A DNA stretch of 57,209 bases from an uncultured Bacteroidales bacterium (GCA_900542185.1 UQMZ01000022.1:1-57209), one strand, 5' to 3'; counted from the first letter of the stretch, positions 43,796 through 53,310 are shown. Notes: a model not told the origin generated them from the letters alone. Numbers and translations: made by a program.

Positions 43796-45808
43796 TTATT
43801 CGTTGTTGATGGAAGAAAGCTCGGTGGGAATCCAGACGCGCATCTTGCCCTCGCCACGGTTGGCCCATGAATAATAGGGAATCATGCGGAGCGTAACGTC
43901 CCTGATGCCTAATTTGCCGTCGGTGTTTCGGCTGATGGACTGTGCGGGAACGCTCAGCTCATGCAGGCCTTTCAGCTTGCTGTCCTGCGATATTCCGTCG
44001 CTGATCTTCGCATCCTTCTGTATCACCACGCCGGCTAAGTCGAAGTCATTGTCGGGCCATTCGGCACAGTAGACGATCGGGCCACGCTCAATGGCTACCT
44101 TGCCACGGTCGTTCTTGACCTTATCGTTGGCCACAACCATTCTCGGCGTGTTGTCGAATCTGATCTCGACCTTGTCTCCCTTCTTCCACTTGCGGTTGAT
44201 GCCTAAATAACCTTTCTGCAGATTCTCCACAGGCACGTCCACGCCGTTTACCTTGACCGAGATATTTCCTGCCTTCGGATCGATGTAGGAATAGAGATCG
44301 CCGGGAACGGGACGACCGAGCTGCCAACCTGGGATGCGTAGTTTAAGTGTGAATGCTCCGGCCTTGTTCTCGTTGATGGTCACGGCTACGTTGCCGTCGT
44401 CGACATAATTGCCGCTCTGCGACAGACGCACCCGCTTGCCGTTGACTTTCAGGTCACCGTCATTGGCCAGATAGAGGTTGACATATACATCGCCATCCTT
44501 CACTGCATATACATAGCCGGGAAGGGAGGGGATGAAACGGCTGAGATTCGAGGGGCAGCATGCGCAGCCGAACCAGGGCTTACGGCTGTAACCGCCGTCA
44601 CTGGCCAACGGATTGGGATAGAAGAACTCATCGCCATTCAGTGACTGACCCGACAGCACACCGTTGTAAAGAGTGCGCTCCAGTACATCGTAATACTTGG
44701 AATCGCCGTGCAGCAGGAAAAGACGATGGTTTACATACACGTTGCCGATGGCCGCGCAGGTTTCGCAATAGGCCGTGGAGTTAGGCAGCTCGTAATTGTC
44801 GCCGAATGACTCCCCCTGATGACGGGCGCCGATGCCGCCGGTGATGTAATATTTCTTAGTCACCATGTTGTCCCAGATGGTATCGATGGCCTTGATGTAG
44901 GCGGAATCGCCCGTCAGGGCAGCCACGTCAGCCATACCGGAATACATGTACACGGCACGTACGGCATGGCCTACGGCCTCCTTCTGATCCACCACAGGAA
45001 TGTGCGACTGGCTGTACAGGTCATGGCGCGACGTCATGCCGCGACGGTCCAGGAAGTACTTGGCCTGGTCGAGATATTTCTTATCTCCTGTGGCCAGATA
45101 TAGTTTGGCAAGTGCCATCTCGGCTATCTGATGACCGGGCACGCGGTCCAGCTGTCCCTCGCCGAGACCGATGTTACGACAGATGTTGTCTGCATATTTT
45201 ATGGCGATGTCCAGGAAATTGCGCTTGCCTGTAGCGCGGTAATGAGCCACGGCACCCTCCACCATGTGACCGAGATTATAGAACTCATGGCTCAGATTCT
45301 CCACCGCCTCATACTTTACCGGACTCATCCAGGGATGCGGATGTTTCGGATTCATGGTATAGGGAGTGTTAAGGTAACCGTCAGGTTCCTGCGCGGCAGC
45401 CACCAATACCAGCACACTGTCGATGTATGCCTCCAGTTTCTTGTCAGGATAGGTCTGCAACAGATAGCTGGCGCCTTCGATGGTCTTGTACACGTCGGTA
45501 TCGTCGAACGGGAAACCGCCGACCTTGATGGTGTCGCTGGGATGTACGGCCTTGACGAAGTTGGCGTAACGTCCCGATTCCTCGCACTTGCTGAATGCCA
45601 ATGGCACCGTAACCTTTCGGCTGGCGTCCAGGCGCTTGCCCCAGAAGGCATCGTGCACTTTAACGGACGTAAAGGGTACCGGCTCGTATGGATAGCCGGT
45701 GAAGTCCTTTCCTTTCCCGGCAGTCGACGGACCGGCTGCAAACGTAAATACACTGCCGGCAAGTATGGCCGTTGATACGGCCACTGCTATTTTTCCAGTT
45801 TTTCTCAT
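43796..45808 (-). CDS. GH127 beta-L-arabinofuranosidase-like enzyme
   Basis: The 670-residue protein has a signal peptide (TAILAGSVFTFAAGP), so it is periplasmic. The (alpha/alpha)6 domain starts VKVHDAFWGKRLDASRKVT. The zinc-Cys active site of GH127 is visible as AYCETCAAIGNVY and GCACCPSNLSRF; in HypBA1 the nucleophile is a zinc-bound Cys. C-terminal beta-sandwich domains follow (LRIPGWQ, RGPIVYCAEWPDND). It could remove arabinofuranose from arabinogalactan, complementing the GH30 locus, but lies 28 kb away as a single gene. Confidence 0.92.
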   Translation of the reverse strand: MRKTGKIAVAVSTAILAGSVFTFAAGPSTAGKGKDFTGYPYEPVPFTSVKVHDAFWGKRLDASRKVTVPLAFSKCEESGRYANFVKAVHPSDTIKVGGFPFDDTDVYKTIEGASYLLQTYPDKKLEAYIDSVLVLVAAAQEPDGYLNTPYTMNPKHPHPWMSPVKYEAVENLSHEFYNLGHMVEGAVAHYRATGKRNFLDIAIKYADNICRNIGLGEGQLDRVPGHQIAEMALAKLYLATGDKKYLDQAKYFLDRRGMTSRHDLYSQSHIPVVDQKEAVGHAVRAVYMYSGMADVAALTGDSAYIKAIDTIWDNMVTKKYYITGGIGARHQGESFGDNYELPNSTAYCETCAAIGNVYVNHRLFLLHGDSKYYDVLERTLYNGVLSGQSLNGDEFFYPNPLASDGGYSRKPWFGCACCPSNLSRFIPSLPGYVYAVKDGDVYVNLYLANDGDLKVNGKRVRLSQSGNYVDDGNVAVTINENKAGAFTLKLRIPGWQLGRPVPGDLYSYIDPKAGNISVKVNGVDVPVENLQKGYLGINRKWKKGDKVEIRFDNTPRMVVANDKVKNDRGKVAIERGPIVYCAEWPDNDFDLAGVVIQKDAKISDGISQDSKLKGLHELSVPAQSISRNTDGKLGIRDVTLRMIPYYSWANRGEGKMRVWIPTELSSINNE

Positions 45809-45907
45809 GATATAATGTTCGTGATATTAGGTATATGATATTTCAAAGTATAAATTCTATTGCCACAATATTTTTACAAAGTTAGTGAATTTTCCTGATT
45901 TTTTAGT

Positions 45908-45915
45908 TATATTTG
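45908..45915 (+). promoter_or_regulatory. -7 box upstream of the SPFH gene
   Basis: TATATTTG fits the -7 consensus 66 bp before the SPFH start. On the other strand TAACTTTG (45884-45877) could serve the GH127 gene. Neither has a clear -33 partner. Confidence 0.4.
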
Positions 45916-45980
45916 CATCTATAATGAATAAGTCTGTCCGACTGATTCATGAGAACCACGGGTAAAAACTCAAAAACACA

Positions 45981-46922
45981 ATGATTATGGCAAGATTTGA
46001 CCAACCCAACCACGAGTACGAGTATCAGGGCGCCCTTATCAACGGGTTCCTCATGCTGTTCATAAATTTCATAGTGATTCCATTGCTGGTATTGGCCACG
46101 TTCACGTTCCTGCAGGGTGTGCCGGCGCTGATGATACCCATCTTCGCCGTCCTGGCTATAGCGTTCGTTATAGGCTGCGTAGGATTCTTCACGCAGGAGC
46201 CCAACGAGGCCCGCGTGATGATTTTCTTCGGAAAATACGTTGGCACATGCAAGAAGGTGGGCTATTACTGGGCCAATCCCTTCGTGTCGCGCAAGAAGCT
46301 GTCGCTGCGCATACGCAACATGGACATCGACCCCATCAAGGTGAACGACAAGATGGGCAACCCAGTGCTGATCGGCATGGTATTAGTGTGGAAAATCAGC
46401 GACACATACAAGGTTACGTTCGACCTTGACGCCCAGAGTATGTCGGCAGGAACTTCGCAACTTGACAAGCATGCCCTGGACAACTTCGTGAAGATACAGG
46501 GCGACGCAGCCCTTCGCGAGGTGACGGGACATTTCGCCTACGACAACATGGACGGCAACAACATGGAGGAACTGACTCTGCGCGGCAGCAGCAAGGAAAT
46601 AAACGAGATGCTGGAGCACACCATCAACGAGCGTCTGGCCATGGCCGGCATCGAGGTGGTGGAGGCCCGTCTCAACTACCTGGCATACGCGCCTGAGATC
46701 GCCGCCGTGATGCTGCGACGCCAGCAGGCTTCGGCCATCATAACGGCCCGCGAAAAGATTGTGGAAGGCGCAGTGTCGATGGTGGAAATGGCACTCACCA
46801 CTCTTGAATCGAAAAACATCGTAAAACTCAGCAACGAACAGAAGGCCTCGATGGTAGGCAACCTGCTCGCAGTGCTTTGCGCCGACGAGCCTCTGACTCC
46901 TACCCTCAACGCCAACGTATAA
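45981..46922 (+). CDS. SPFH domain membrane protein
   Basis: The 313-residue protein has two hydrophobic segments (about residues 20-70) and then a band-7/SPFH domain (EPNEARVMIFFGKYVGTCKKVGYYWANPFVSRKKLSLRI). The C-terminal helical part contains RQQASAIITAREKIVEGAVSM. Such stomatin-like proteins form oligomeric cages at the inner membrane and often control proteases or membrane order. The stop is two bases before the M13 peptidase gene, so the two are co-transcribed. ATG 45987 is an alternative start. Confidence 0.9.
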   Translation: MIMARFDQPNHEYEYQGALINGFLMLFINFIVIPLLVLATFTFLQGVPALMIPIFAVLAIAFVIGCVGFFTQEPNEARVMIFFGKYVGTCKKVGYYWANPFVSRKKLSLRIRNMDIDPIKVNDKMGNPVLIGMVLVWKISDTYKVTFDLDAQSMSAGTSQLDKHALDNFVKIQGDAALREVTGHFAYDNMDGNNMEELTLRGSSKEINEMLEHTINERLAMAGIEVVEARLNYLAYAPEIAAVMLRRQQASAIITAREKIVEGAVSMVEMALTTLESKNIVKLSNEQKASMVGNLLAVLCADEPLTPTLNANV

Positions 46923-46923
46923 T

Positions 46924-48870
46924 ATGATTAAAGAAAACATTGACCGAAATATAGATCCTCGCGACGACTTCTACGGCTACGCATGCGGCGGCTGGCAGAA
47001 AAGTCATCCTCTGAAACCGGAATTCTCACGCTACGGCGTATTCGACGACATCGCCGAGAAATCGCGCAAGCAGGTCAAGGAACTGATAGAAGGCCTGGGC
47101 GAGCATCCCGAAGCCAGGCAACACGGTTCGATAGCCCAGAAGATTCATGACATCTACGAGCAGGGACTCGACACGGAACGTCGCGAACGCGAAGGTGCCG
47201 CGCCCATCATGCCCGTGGTGGAACGGATTCAGAAGATGGATGCCGATACGTTCACCGAGACAATGGCGTGGCTGAACCGTGGCGCCGGCGGCGGTTTCTT
47301 CGGCTACGGCGTGGGACCGAATCCGGCGGATTCGTCGGTCAATGTGCTCCATGTGTCGGAATGCGGCCTGTCCTTAGGCGACCGCGACTATTATCTGGAG
47401 AAAAACGAACGCAACGATACCATACTTCAGGCATTCCACAAATACGTGCTGACTATTATGGGGCTGGTGGGCTATACGCCCGAAGACGCCGAGCGCGTAT
47501 GGGAATCCGTAATAGAAATAGAGACGGAGATTGCCCGTCACAAGAAAACGCGCGAGGAACGCCGCAATCCGCTGCTGAGCTATAACTGGATGACGACCGA
47601 GGAATTTCTGTCGCGCTTTCCCGGCATAGACTGGCGCGGAATCTTCAAGGGTTCGGGCCTGAAGATGCCCGAGGAGCTTAACGTGTCGTCCATCAAGTTC
47701 ATAGAATGGATGAGCGGGTATCTCCCCTCGCTGCCGATACAGAAAGTGCGTGATTATCTGGTGCTGATAGCCGTAAGCGAAGGCACCGGTACGCTCAGCG
47801 AGGCTTTCTATGAGGCTGACTTCGAGCTGTACGACCGCGTGATGTCGGGCACCGAGGAGAAGAAACCGCTGTGGAAACGGGCCATGGCCATTCCCAACTC
47901 CATGTTCGGAGAGGCCGTGGGCCAGCTCTATGTGGAGAAATATTTCCCGGAGGCGAACAAGAAATACATGAAGCGTCTTGTGGAAAACCTGCGCTCGGCC
48001 TTGGGCAAACACATCGAGGAACTGCCCTGGATGTCGGACACCACCAAGCAGAAGGCATTGGAGAAGCTGAGCGTGCTGAAAGTCAAGATAGGCTACCCCG
48101 ACAAATGGAAGGATTATTCCGAGATAGACATCGACCCGGAGCGCAGCTATAATCACAATATACTGGCGGCCACCGAATGGTTCGTGCAGGACAACTACAA
48201 CAAGCTCGGCAAACCCGTGGACCGCGACGAATGGTACATGACGCCTCAGACCGTCAACGCCTACTATAGCCCGCAGATGAACGAGATATGTTTTCCGGCC
48301 GGTATACTCCAGGCGCCATATTTCGACATCAACGCAGCCGACGCCATGAATTACGGTGCCATCGGCGTGGTGATAGGCCATGAGATGACTCATGGATTCG
48401 ACGACCAGGGACGCCGCTTCGACAAGGAGGGCAACCTGAACGAATGGTGGGAGCCGGAGGATGCCGAGCGGTTCAAGGAACTTACCGACCGTCTGGTGGA
48501 GCAGTTCAACCGGGTGGAAGTGGCTCCGGGCGTACATGCCAATGGCCTGTTCACTCTCGGCGAGAACATTGCCGACCAGGGCGGTCTGCGCATTGCGTAC
48601 ACCGCATGGAAAGATGCGCACGGTGACGACAATGTAGAAATCGAAGGCTTTACGCCCGAGCAGCTGTTCTATCTGGCCTACGCTTCGGTATGGGCCGCCA
48701 ATATACGTCCGGAGGAGATACTGTCGCGCACCAAGTCCGACCCGCATTCATTAGGTCGCAACCGCGTAAACGTAACGTTGCGGAACCTCGACCCGTTCCT
48801 GAAGGCGTTCGACGTTACCGAAGGCCATGCCATGTTCCGGCCCGAGGATGAGCGGGTAATCATCTGGTAA
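46924..48870 (+). CDS. M13 family metallopeptidase without signal peptide
   Basis: The 648-residue neprilysin-like zinc endopeptidase has HEMTHGFDDQGRRFD (HExxH near 486-490) and GENIADQGGL with the third ligand region near 547. The N-terminus DPRDDFYGYACGGWQKSHPL is the normal start of the mature domain. Homologues usually carry a signal peptide or lipobox before this, but here the start is two bases after the SPFH gene and leaves no room. The enzyme is therefore predicted to be cytoplasmic. Confidence 0.93.
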   Translation: MIKENIDRNIDPRDDFYGYACGGWQKSHPLKPEFSRYGVFDDIAEKSRKQVKELIEGLGEHPEARQHGSIAQKIHDIYEQGLDTERREREGAAPIMPVVERIQKMDADTFTETMAWLNRGAGGGFFGYGVGPNPADSSVNVLHVSECGLSLGDRDYYLEKNERNDTILQAFHKYVLTIMGLVGYTPEDAERVWESVIEIETEIARHKKTREERRNPLLSYNWMTTEEFLSRFPGIDWRGIFKGSGLKMPEELNVSSIKFIEWMSGYLPSLPIQKVRDYLVLIAVSEGTGTLSEAFYEADFELYDRVMSGTEEKKPLWKRAMAIPNSMFGEAVGQLYVEKYFPEANKKYMKRLVENLRSALGKHIEELPWMSDTTKQKALEKLSVLKVKIGYPDKWKDYSEIDIDPERSYNHNILAATEWFVQDNYNKLGKPVDRDEWYMTPQTVNAYYSPQMNEICFPAGILQAPYFDINAADAMNYGAIGVVIGHEMTHGFDDQGRRFDKEGNLNEWWEPEDAERFKELTDRLVEQFNRVEVAPGVHANGLFTLGENIADQGGLRIAYTAWKDAHGDDNVEIEGFTPEQLFYLAYASVWAANIRPEEILSRTKSDPHSLGRNRVNVTLRNLDPFLKAFDVTEGHAMFRPEDERVIIW

Positions 48871-48888
48871 AAGCATAATCCGAGAACA

Positions 48889-49662
48889 ATGATTCAGTTG
48901 GGAATAATAGGCTGGCCACTGCAGCACACCCAGTCGCCGGCATACTTCGATGCCAAGTTCAAGGAACTTGGCATCGAAGGGCAATATCTCGCATTTCCGA
49001 TTGATGACATTTCACAGCTGCCGGAAATAATCAGCAGTCATCCCGATCTAATCGGGTTCAACGTGACGCATCCATACAAGGAGGCGATTATCCCCTATCT
49101 TTCTGAACTCAGCGCTGAAGCCGAGGCTATAGGTGCGGTCAATACCGTAAAGATAAACCGCTCGGGAAATACCGTAACGCTGACCGGATACAATACCGAT
49201 TACTATGGTTTTGCCGAAAGCCTCAAGCCCTGTCTTGGTCAGATACATCACGATACCGGAGCGCTGATATTGGGGACAGGTGGCGCAGCCAAGGCGGTAG
49301 CATACGCTCTGACTTCACTTGGCATACCATTCGTGGCAGTAAGCCGTAATATGGATGCCGACAATTACTTTGTACGGCACGATCATACCGTTATAAGCTA
49401 TGGTGAGCTTACTGCCGACATTATGAGCGGGCATCGCATCCTGATCAACTGCACTCCATTGGGAATGCATCCGCACGAGGGGGAATGTCCCGACATTCCG
49501 TGGGCGCTGCTTCCGGAGAATGCTGTATGCTATGACCTGGTCTACAATCCTCCCCTCACGCCCTTCATGACCGAAGGTGCCCGACATGGGGCGGCCGTAA
49601 AGAACGGACTCGAGATGCTGCATCTGCAGGCGGAAGGCGCCTGGAAGATATGGAACCGGTAA
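48889..49662 (+). CDS. aroE: Shikimate dehydrogenase AroE
   Basis: The 257-residue NADPH enzyme reduces 3-dehydroshikimate. Shikimate-binding S-x-S is replaced by QSPAYF in the usual place, catalytic Lys is K64 (NVTHPYKEA), GYNTDYYGF holds the conserved Asp, and the Rossmann motif is GTGGAAKAVAYAL. A perfect 16-bp inverted repeat with a 3-nt loop lies in codons 19-31. The 3' end overlaps comEC by 13 bases. Confidence 0.93.
   Translation: MIQLGIIGWPLQHTQSPAYFDAKFKELGIEGQYLAFPIDDISQLPEIISSHPDLIGFNVTHPYKEAIIPYLSELSAEAEAIGAVNTVKINRSGNTVTLTGYNTDYYGFAESLKPCLGQIHHDTGALILGTGGAAKAVAYALTSLGIPFVAVSRNMDADNYFVRHDHTVISYGELTADIMSGHRILINCTPLGMHPHEGECPDIPWALLPENAVCYDLVYNPPLTPFMTEGARHGAAVKNGLEMLHLQAEGAWKIWNR
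48945..48979 (+). repeat. Perfect 16-bp inverted repeat inside aroE
   Basis: CTTCGATGCCAAGTTC (48945-48960) and GAACTTGGCATCGAAG (48964-48979) are exact reverse complements separated by AAG. The mRNA hairpin would be very stable and lies about 55 nt after the aroE start. Confidence 0.97.
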
Positions 49663-51623
49663 AAGTGCGGCTCAATGCCCCGATGCTGATACCGGTAGCG
49701 GGAATCGTGGCCGGTACCCTCATCGCCTTGCGAGGCGCAGGATTTCTAAGCGGAGCCGTGTGCATTCTATTGGCAATTATTCTCTATGAGCTGTTGGGCG
49801 GTTATTCCAACAGTCCGACGAAAGCCTTCCGGCTCAACAAATGGCATTACTCATGGGTAGCCATGCTCTTTATCGGTGCGGGAATCATCGCCGCCGACCT
49901 GAGGCGTCCCGCTGAAATACCTGATGACCGGTTGCAGAACACTGTGATGGCGCACGGACACATCGCCGGAATCCAGCATCGCACGTCGGGCGACCGCGTG
50001 ACACTTGACCTCACGGCCATCATGGACACCGCAGGACGCGTCTACCCTCTCAAAAACGTGCGCGTCTTGGGATATGCCGATGACGTCAATGCCGGCATCG
50101 ACGACAACATCATATTCCCGTGCCGTCTGCAACGAATCGTAAATTACGCCAATTCATTCGACACAGGATATGGAGACCGCATGGCGCGACAGGGCATTTT
50201 GTATTTGGCCGACATGGTATCCGATTCGCTTCGCGTAACGGGGCATTCCGCAACTGTTTCAGGATTCTTCTACAACCTGCGTGACCGGTTTGTGGCGTCC
50301 ATCGAAAACACCATGCTTGCCAAGGACACGCAGCAGTTTCTCATCACAGTATTGGCAGGAGACAAGTCGTTTCTCGATCCCGACCGTCGGGAGCTGTTCG
50401 CCGATGCCGGCATATCGCACATCCTGGCACTGAGCGGACTACACGTTTCCATAATAGCCGGCATATTGCTATGGCTGTTGTTTCCATTTAACGTCGTAGG
50501 TCTATATCAATGGCGCTATGCCATAGCTGTTCCGGCCATCTGGCTGTACGCTTTCATCACCGGACTATCGCCGTCTACGGTACGCGCCGCCGGTATGATG
50601 ACGGTAATGATAGTGTGTATGCTGATCGAGCGCAAGAACTCAGCGTGGAACTCGCTGCTCCTCGCTACATTCCTGATATTGGTGTTCAACCCATACTACA
50701 TCTTCGACATCGGATTGCAACTCAGTTTCCTGTGCGTGGCGTCACTGATATTCTTCGCACCGTATCTCAACACAGTGGACCATCACAGCCATCCGTTACT
50801 GTATACGGTCTCGGCATTCATGTTGGCATCATTGTGCGCCACCATTGCATCGTGGGCGCTATCGGCCTATTACTTCGGCATATTGCCGTTGCTGTTCATA
50901 CCGGCCAACATCGTGGCGTTGCCCTTACTGCCCATTTATATAGTCCTTGCGCTGATATATCTGCTGTCATACGCCTGCGGTTATCCGTTTCATTTCCTCG
51001 GCACTACGCTTGACGTCATGTATCACGGACTGACGCGCAGCCTTGAATGGATGGGCAACGGTTCGGCTACGGCCCTGAACCTTAACGTGTCGTGGCTGAC
51101 TCTTGCATTATGGATAGGCGCGGTGGCAATGATGGCGATATGGCTACATGCCGGCAAAAAGAAACCGCTTCTTGCGGCAGCCTTGGCGATGGCGGTAGCG
51201 GCAATTGTACTGATACCGTTCCACGCCGATGCCGACTCGGATCAGCAGTTCATACTTCAGTCGCGGGCCGACAATGTGCAGATACTCGTCAGGCATGGCA
51301 ACAACGTCAATACCCTCCGCATGGCCACCAACACCGTGTCCGAAACCCGAATCGGCAACACCCGAATCATTTCAGCGGACTGCCCTATTGCCGGAACAGG
51401 TTCTGTTCCCAAAGCCACGTTTACCCATGGCTGCGATTACTTAGTTGTGACGCGCAGCTGTACAGATGATGTGGCTGTGCTTGACTCAATCTTCAAGCCC
51501 CGCGTCTTGGTAATCCATCCCTCCGTGCGTCGCGACCGTGAGCAACTGATGCTTCATCACGCCGACTCCCTCGGCATCACCGTCCATTCCCTCCGCCTCG
51601 ACGGACCGATTCGAAAGGAATAA
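49650..51623 (+). CDS. ComEC/Rec2-type membrane channel protein
   Basis: The 657-residue protein has N-terminal membrane helices, an OB-like DUF4131 region (about 80-180), then the competence domain with ILALSGLHVSIIAGIL (about 259-274) and many helices. The C-terminal part after residue 525 keeps only a reduced domain (QFILQSRADNVQILVRHG) with no HxHxDH motif, so the metallo-beta-lactamase nuclease domain of longer ComEC proteins is absent or degenerate. ComEC moves single-stranded DNA into the cytoplasm during transformation. Natural competence in this host is not established. Confidence 0.9.
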   Translation: MEPVKVRLNAPMLIPVAGIVAGTLIALRGAGFLSGAVCILLAIILYELLGGYSNSPTKAFRLNKWHYSWVAMLFIGAGIIAADLRRPAEIPDDRLQNTVMAHGHIAGIQHRTSGDRVTLDLTAIMDTAGRVYPLKNVRVLGYADDVNAGIDDNIIFPCRLQRIVNYANSFDTGYGDRMARQGILYLADMVSDSLRVTGHSATVSGFFYNLRDRFVASIENTMLAKDTQQFLITVLAGDKSFLDPDRRELFADAGISHILALSGLHVSIIAGILLWLLFPFNVVGLYQWRYAIAVPAIWLYAFITGLSPSTVRAAGMMTVMIVCMLIERKNSAWNSLLLATFLILVFNPYYIFDIGLQLSFLCVASLIFFAPYLNTVDHHSHPLLYTVSAFMLASLCATIASWALSAYYFGILPLLFIPANIVALPLLPIYIVLALIYLLSYACGYPFHFLGTTLDVMYHGLTRSLEWMGNGSATALNLNVSWLTLALWIGAVAMMAIWLHAGKKKPLLAAALAMAVAAIVLIPFHADADSDQQFILQSRADNVQILVRHGNNVNTLRMATNTVSETRIGNTRIISADCPIAGTGSVPKATFTHGCDYLVVTRSCTDDVAVLDSIFKPRVLVIHPSVRRDREQLMLHHADSLGITVHSLRLDGPIRKE

Positions 51624-51699
51624 TATATTAATATATTGAATACGGAGATTTGTCCAATTGCATTAACCCGGTTTATTAATTCTAAAAATTTTATAAAAA

Positions 51700-51738
51700 T
51701 TTGGAGATTCAGAATATTGTTAGTAATTTTGCGAACAA
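51700..51738 (+). promoter_or_regulatory. ars operon promoter with ArsR-type operator
   Basis: TTTG (51700-51703), 20 nt, and TAATTTTG (51724-51731) form the promoter. The arms TTGTTAG (51717-51723) and CGAACAA (51732-51738), complementary in six of seven positions, flank the -7 box exactly. ArsR bound here would cover the -7 element. A related TTGTTCG lies at 52101-52107 before arsF. Confidence 0.65.
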
Positions 51739-51751
51739 CAAATAAAATATT

Positions 51752-52081
51752 ATGGCAAAATTAGAGATTTCACCTGATCAAGAGCGTCTTGCGAGGTTCG
51801 CTAAAGCAATGGGGCATCCCACTCGTATAGCCATACTGCATTTCCTCGCTCAGAGAAATGAATGTTTCTTCGGTGACATTCACGAGGTGCTTCCCATAGC
51901 TAAAGCCACAGTATCGCAACATCTGAGCGAACTTAAGGAAGCCGGTCTGATACAAGGAACCATTGAGCCGCCTAAGGTAAAATATTGCATCAACGCAGAA
52001 AACTGGCAACTTGCCAAGCAACTGTTTTCACAGATGCTTGACGAATGCTGTCCCTCAAAAAAGAATAGCTGCTGCTTGTAA
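51752..52081 (+). CDS. arsR: ArsR family repressor with C-terminal Cys-Cys pairs
   Basis: The 109-residue winged-helix regulator has FAKAMGHPTRIAILHFLAQ and the recognition helix AKATVSQHLSELKEAGLI. The C-terminus ends ECCPSKKNSCCL, giving vicinal pairs C99-C100 and C107-C108. C-terminal cysteines form the As(III) site in the Acidithiobacillus-type ArsR, so arsenite or another thiophilic metalloid is the likely signal. There is no Cys pair in the DNA-binding helix as in the E. coli type. It is the first gene of the operon. Confidence 0.88.
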   Translation: MAKLEISPDQERLARFAKAMGHPTRIAILHFLAQRNECFFGDIHEVLPIAKATVSQHLSELKEAGLIQGTIEPPKVKYCINAENWQLAKQLFSQMLDECCPSKKNSCCL

Positions 52082-52147
52082 GCACTATTTTTTATCACTA
52101 TTGTTCGCAATTCGACAAACAACAATCAATTAAACATATTTAAGCAC

Positions 52148-52573
52148 ATGAAAAAGTTACTGATGTTTTTCGCCCTTATGATAGGGCTGATGCCATTCTG
52201 CGGTGGTGTAAACATTGCCAGTGCAAAATCTCCACAAAAAGACAGAGTGGAGGTCATATACTTCCACGGCAAACAACGCTGTGCCACGTGTATGGCAATC
52301 GAGAAGAATACCAGGGAAGTTATCAATTCCCTGTTTGCCGACGAGCTGAAAAACGGAAAGATTGTATTCAAAATCGTGGATATCTCCACACCGGAAGGCG
52401 AAAAGATTGCCGACAAGTACGAAGTTACATGGTCCTCTCTCTTTGTCAACAAATGGAAAAATGGCAAGGAGACCCGCAACAATATGACTGAATTCGGATT
52501 CGGAAATGCCCGTAAGAATCCTGATGCTTTCAAGAAAGGTCTTGCCGACAAGATCCGTCAATCGCTGAAATAA
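52148..52573 (+). CDS. ArsF-like thioredoxin-fold exported protein
   Basis: The 141-residue protein has a signal sequence (KKLLMFFALMIGLMPFCGG, probable cut after ASA at 26) and a thioredoxin-like domain with CxxC at C45 and C48 (KQRCATCMA). It resembles proteins named ArsF (nitrophenyl compound nitroreductase subunit family) in Bacteroides arsenic operons. The sequence itself shows an envelope thiol-redox protein with no flavin-binding motif. Its stop overlaps the next start (TAATG). Confidence 0.75.
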   Translation: MKKLLMFFALMIGLMPFCGGVNIASAKSPQKDRVEVIYFHGKQRCATCMAIEKNTREVINSLFADELKNGKIVFKIVDISTPEGEKIADKYEVTWSSLFVNKWKNGKETRNNMTEFGFGNARKNPDAFKKGLADKIRQSLK

Positions 52574-53280
52574 TGGATTGGTTACAGACATTGCTCGACA
52601 ACAGCACAGCTCCGGCTCTGACGGCGTTTCTGCTCGGATTGCTCACTGCAATCTCTCCATGTCCGCTTGCGACCAACATAGCCGCGATAGGTTATATCAG
52701 CAGGGACATAGAAAACCGTGGGCGCATTTTCCGTAATGGTGTGCTTTATACCGTTGGAAGAATCATAGCCTACACCGTACTCGGCATCGTGCTTATCTCC
52801 ATACTGAAAGAGGGAGCAAGCGTGTTCGGCATACAGAAAGCAATCGGGAAATGGGGTGAACTGCTGATTGGGCCTTTGCTTTTGCTTATCGGACTTTTCA
52901 TGCTGTTCGGACACAAACTCAATCTGCCGCAGTTCGGTTTCGGTGGCAACGGTGAAGGTCTTGCCCGAAAAGGTGGATGGGGAGCCTTGCTGCTCGGTGT
53001 CCTGTTCGCAATGGCTTTCTGTCCGACAAGCGGTGTCCTCTACTTCGGTATGCTAATGCCGATGTCGGTAACGGCAAGCGCAGGCTGGCTTCTGCCGATA
53101 CTGTTTGCCGTCGCCACTGCACTTCCTGTGCTTGCCGTCGCATGGGTTCTCGCTTTCAGCGTTGAAAAGGTCGGCGAATTCTACGGCAAACTTCGCACAA
53201 TCCAGAAATGGCTAAACGTTATTGTCGGTCTAATTTTCTTAGCGGTAGGCATATACTACTGTATAATGATGTACTTCTAA
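52573..53280 (+). CDS. ArsG/CcdA-like membrane protein
   Basis: The 235-residue protein has six or seven hydrophobic helices and two conserved cysteines in the DsbD/CcdA pattern: C30 in AISPCPLATN and about C150 in AMAFCPTSG. Related proteins are annotated as ArsG aromatic arsenical efflux permeases, but the fold is that of a transmembrane electron carrier. Between a periplasmic CxxC protein (upstream) and a cytoplasmic thioredoxin-like protein (downstream), a role in moving reducing power across the membrane fits well. Which role is true is not settled by sequence. Confidence 0.78.
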   Translation: MDWLQTLLDNSTAPALTAFLLGLLTAISPCPLATNIAAIGYISRDIENRGRIFRNGVLYTVGRIIAYTVLGIVLISILKEGASVFGIQKAIGKWGELLIGPLLLLIGLFMLFGHKLNLPQFGFGGNGEGLARKGGWGALLLGVLFAMAFCPTSGVLYFGMLMPMSVTASAGWLLPILFAVATALPVLAVAWVLAFSVEKVGEFYGKLRTIQKWLNVIVGLIFLAVGIYYCIMMYF

Positions 53281-53310
53281 AACCTGTATAAACTGTAAAA
53301 ACTAAAAATC

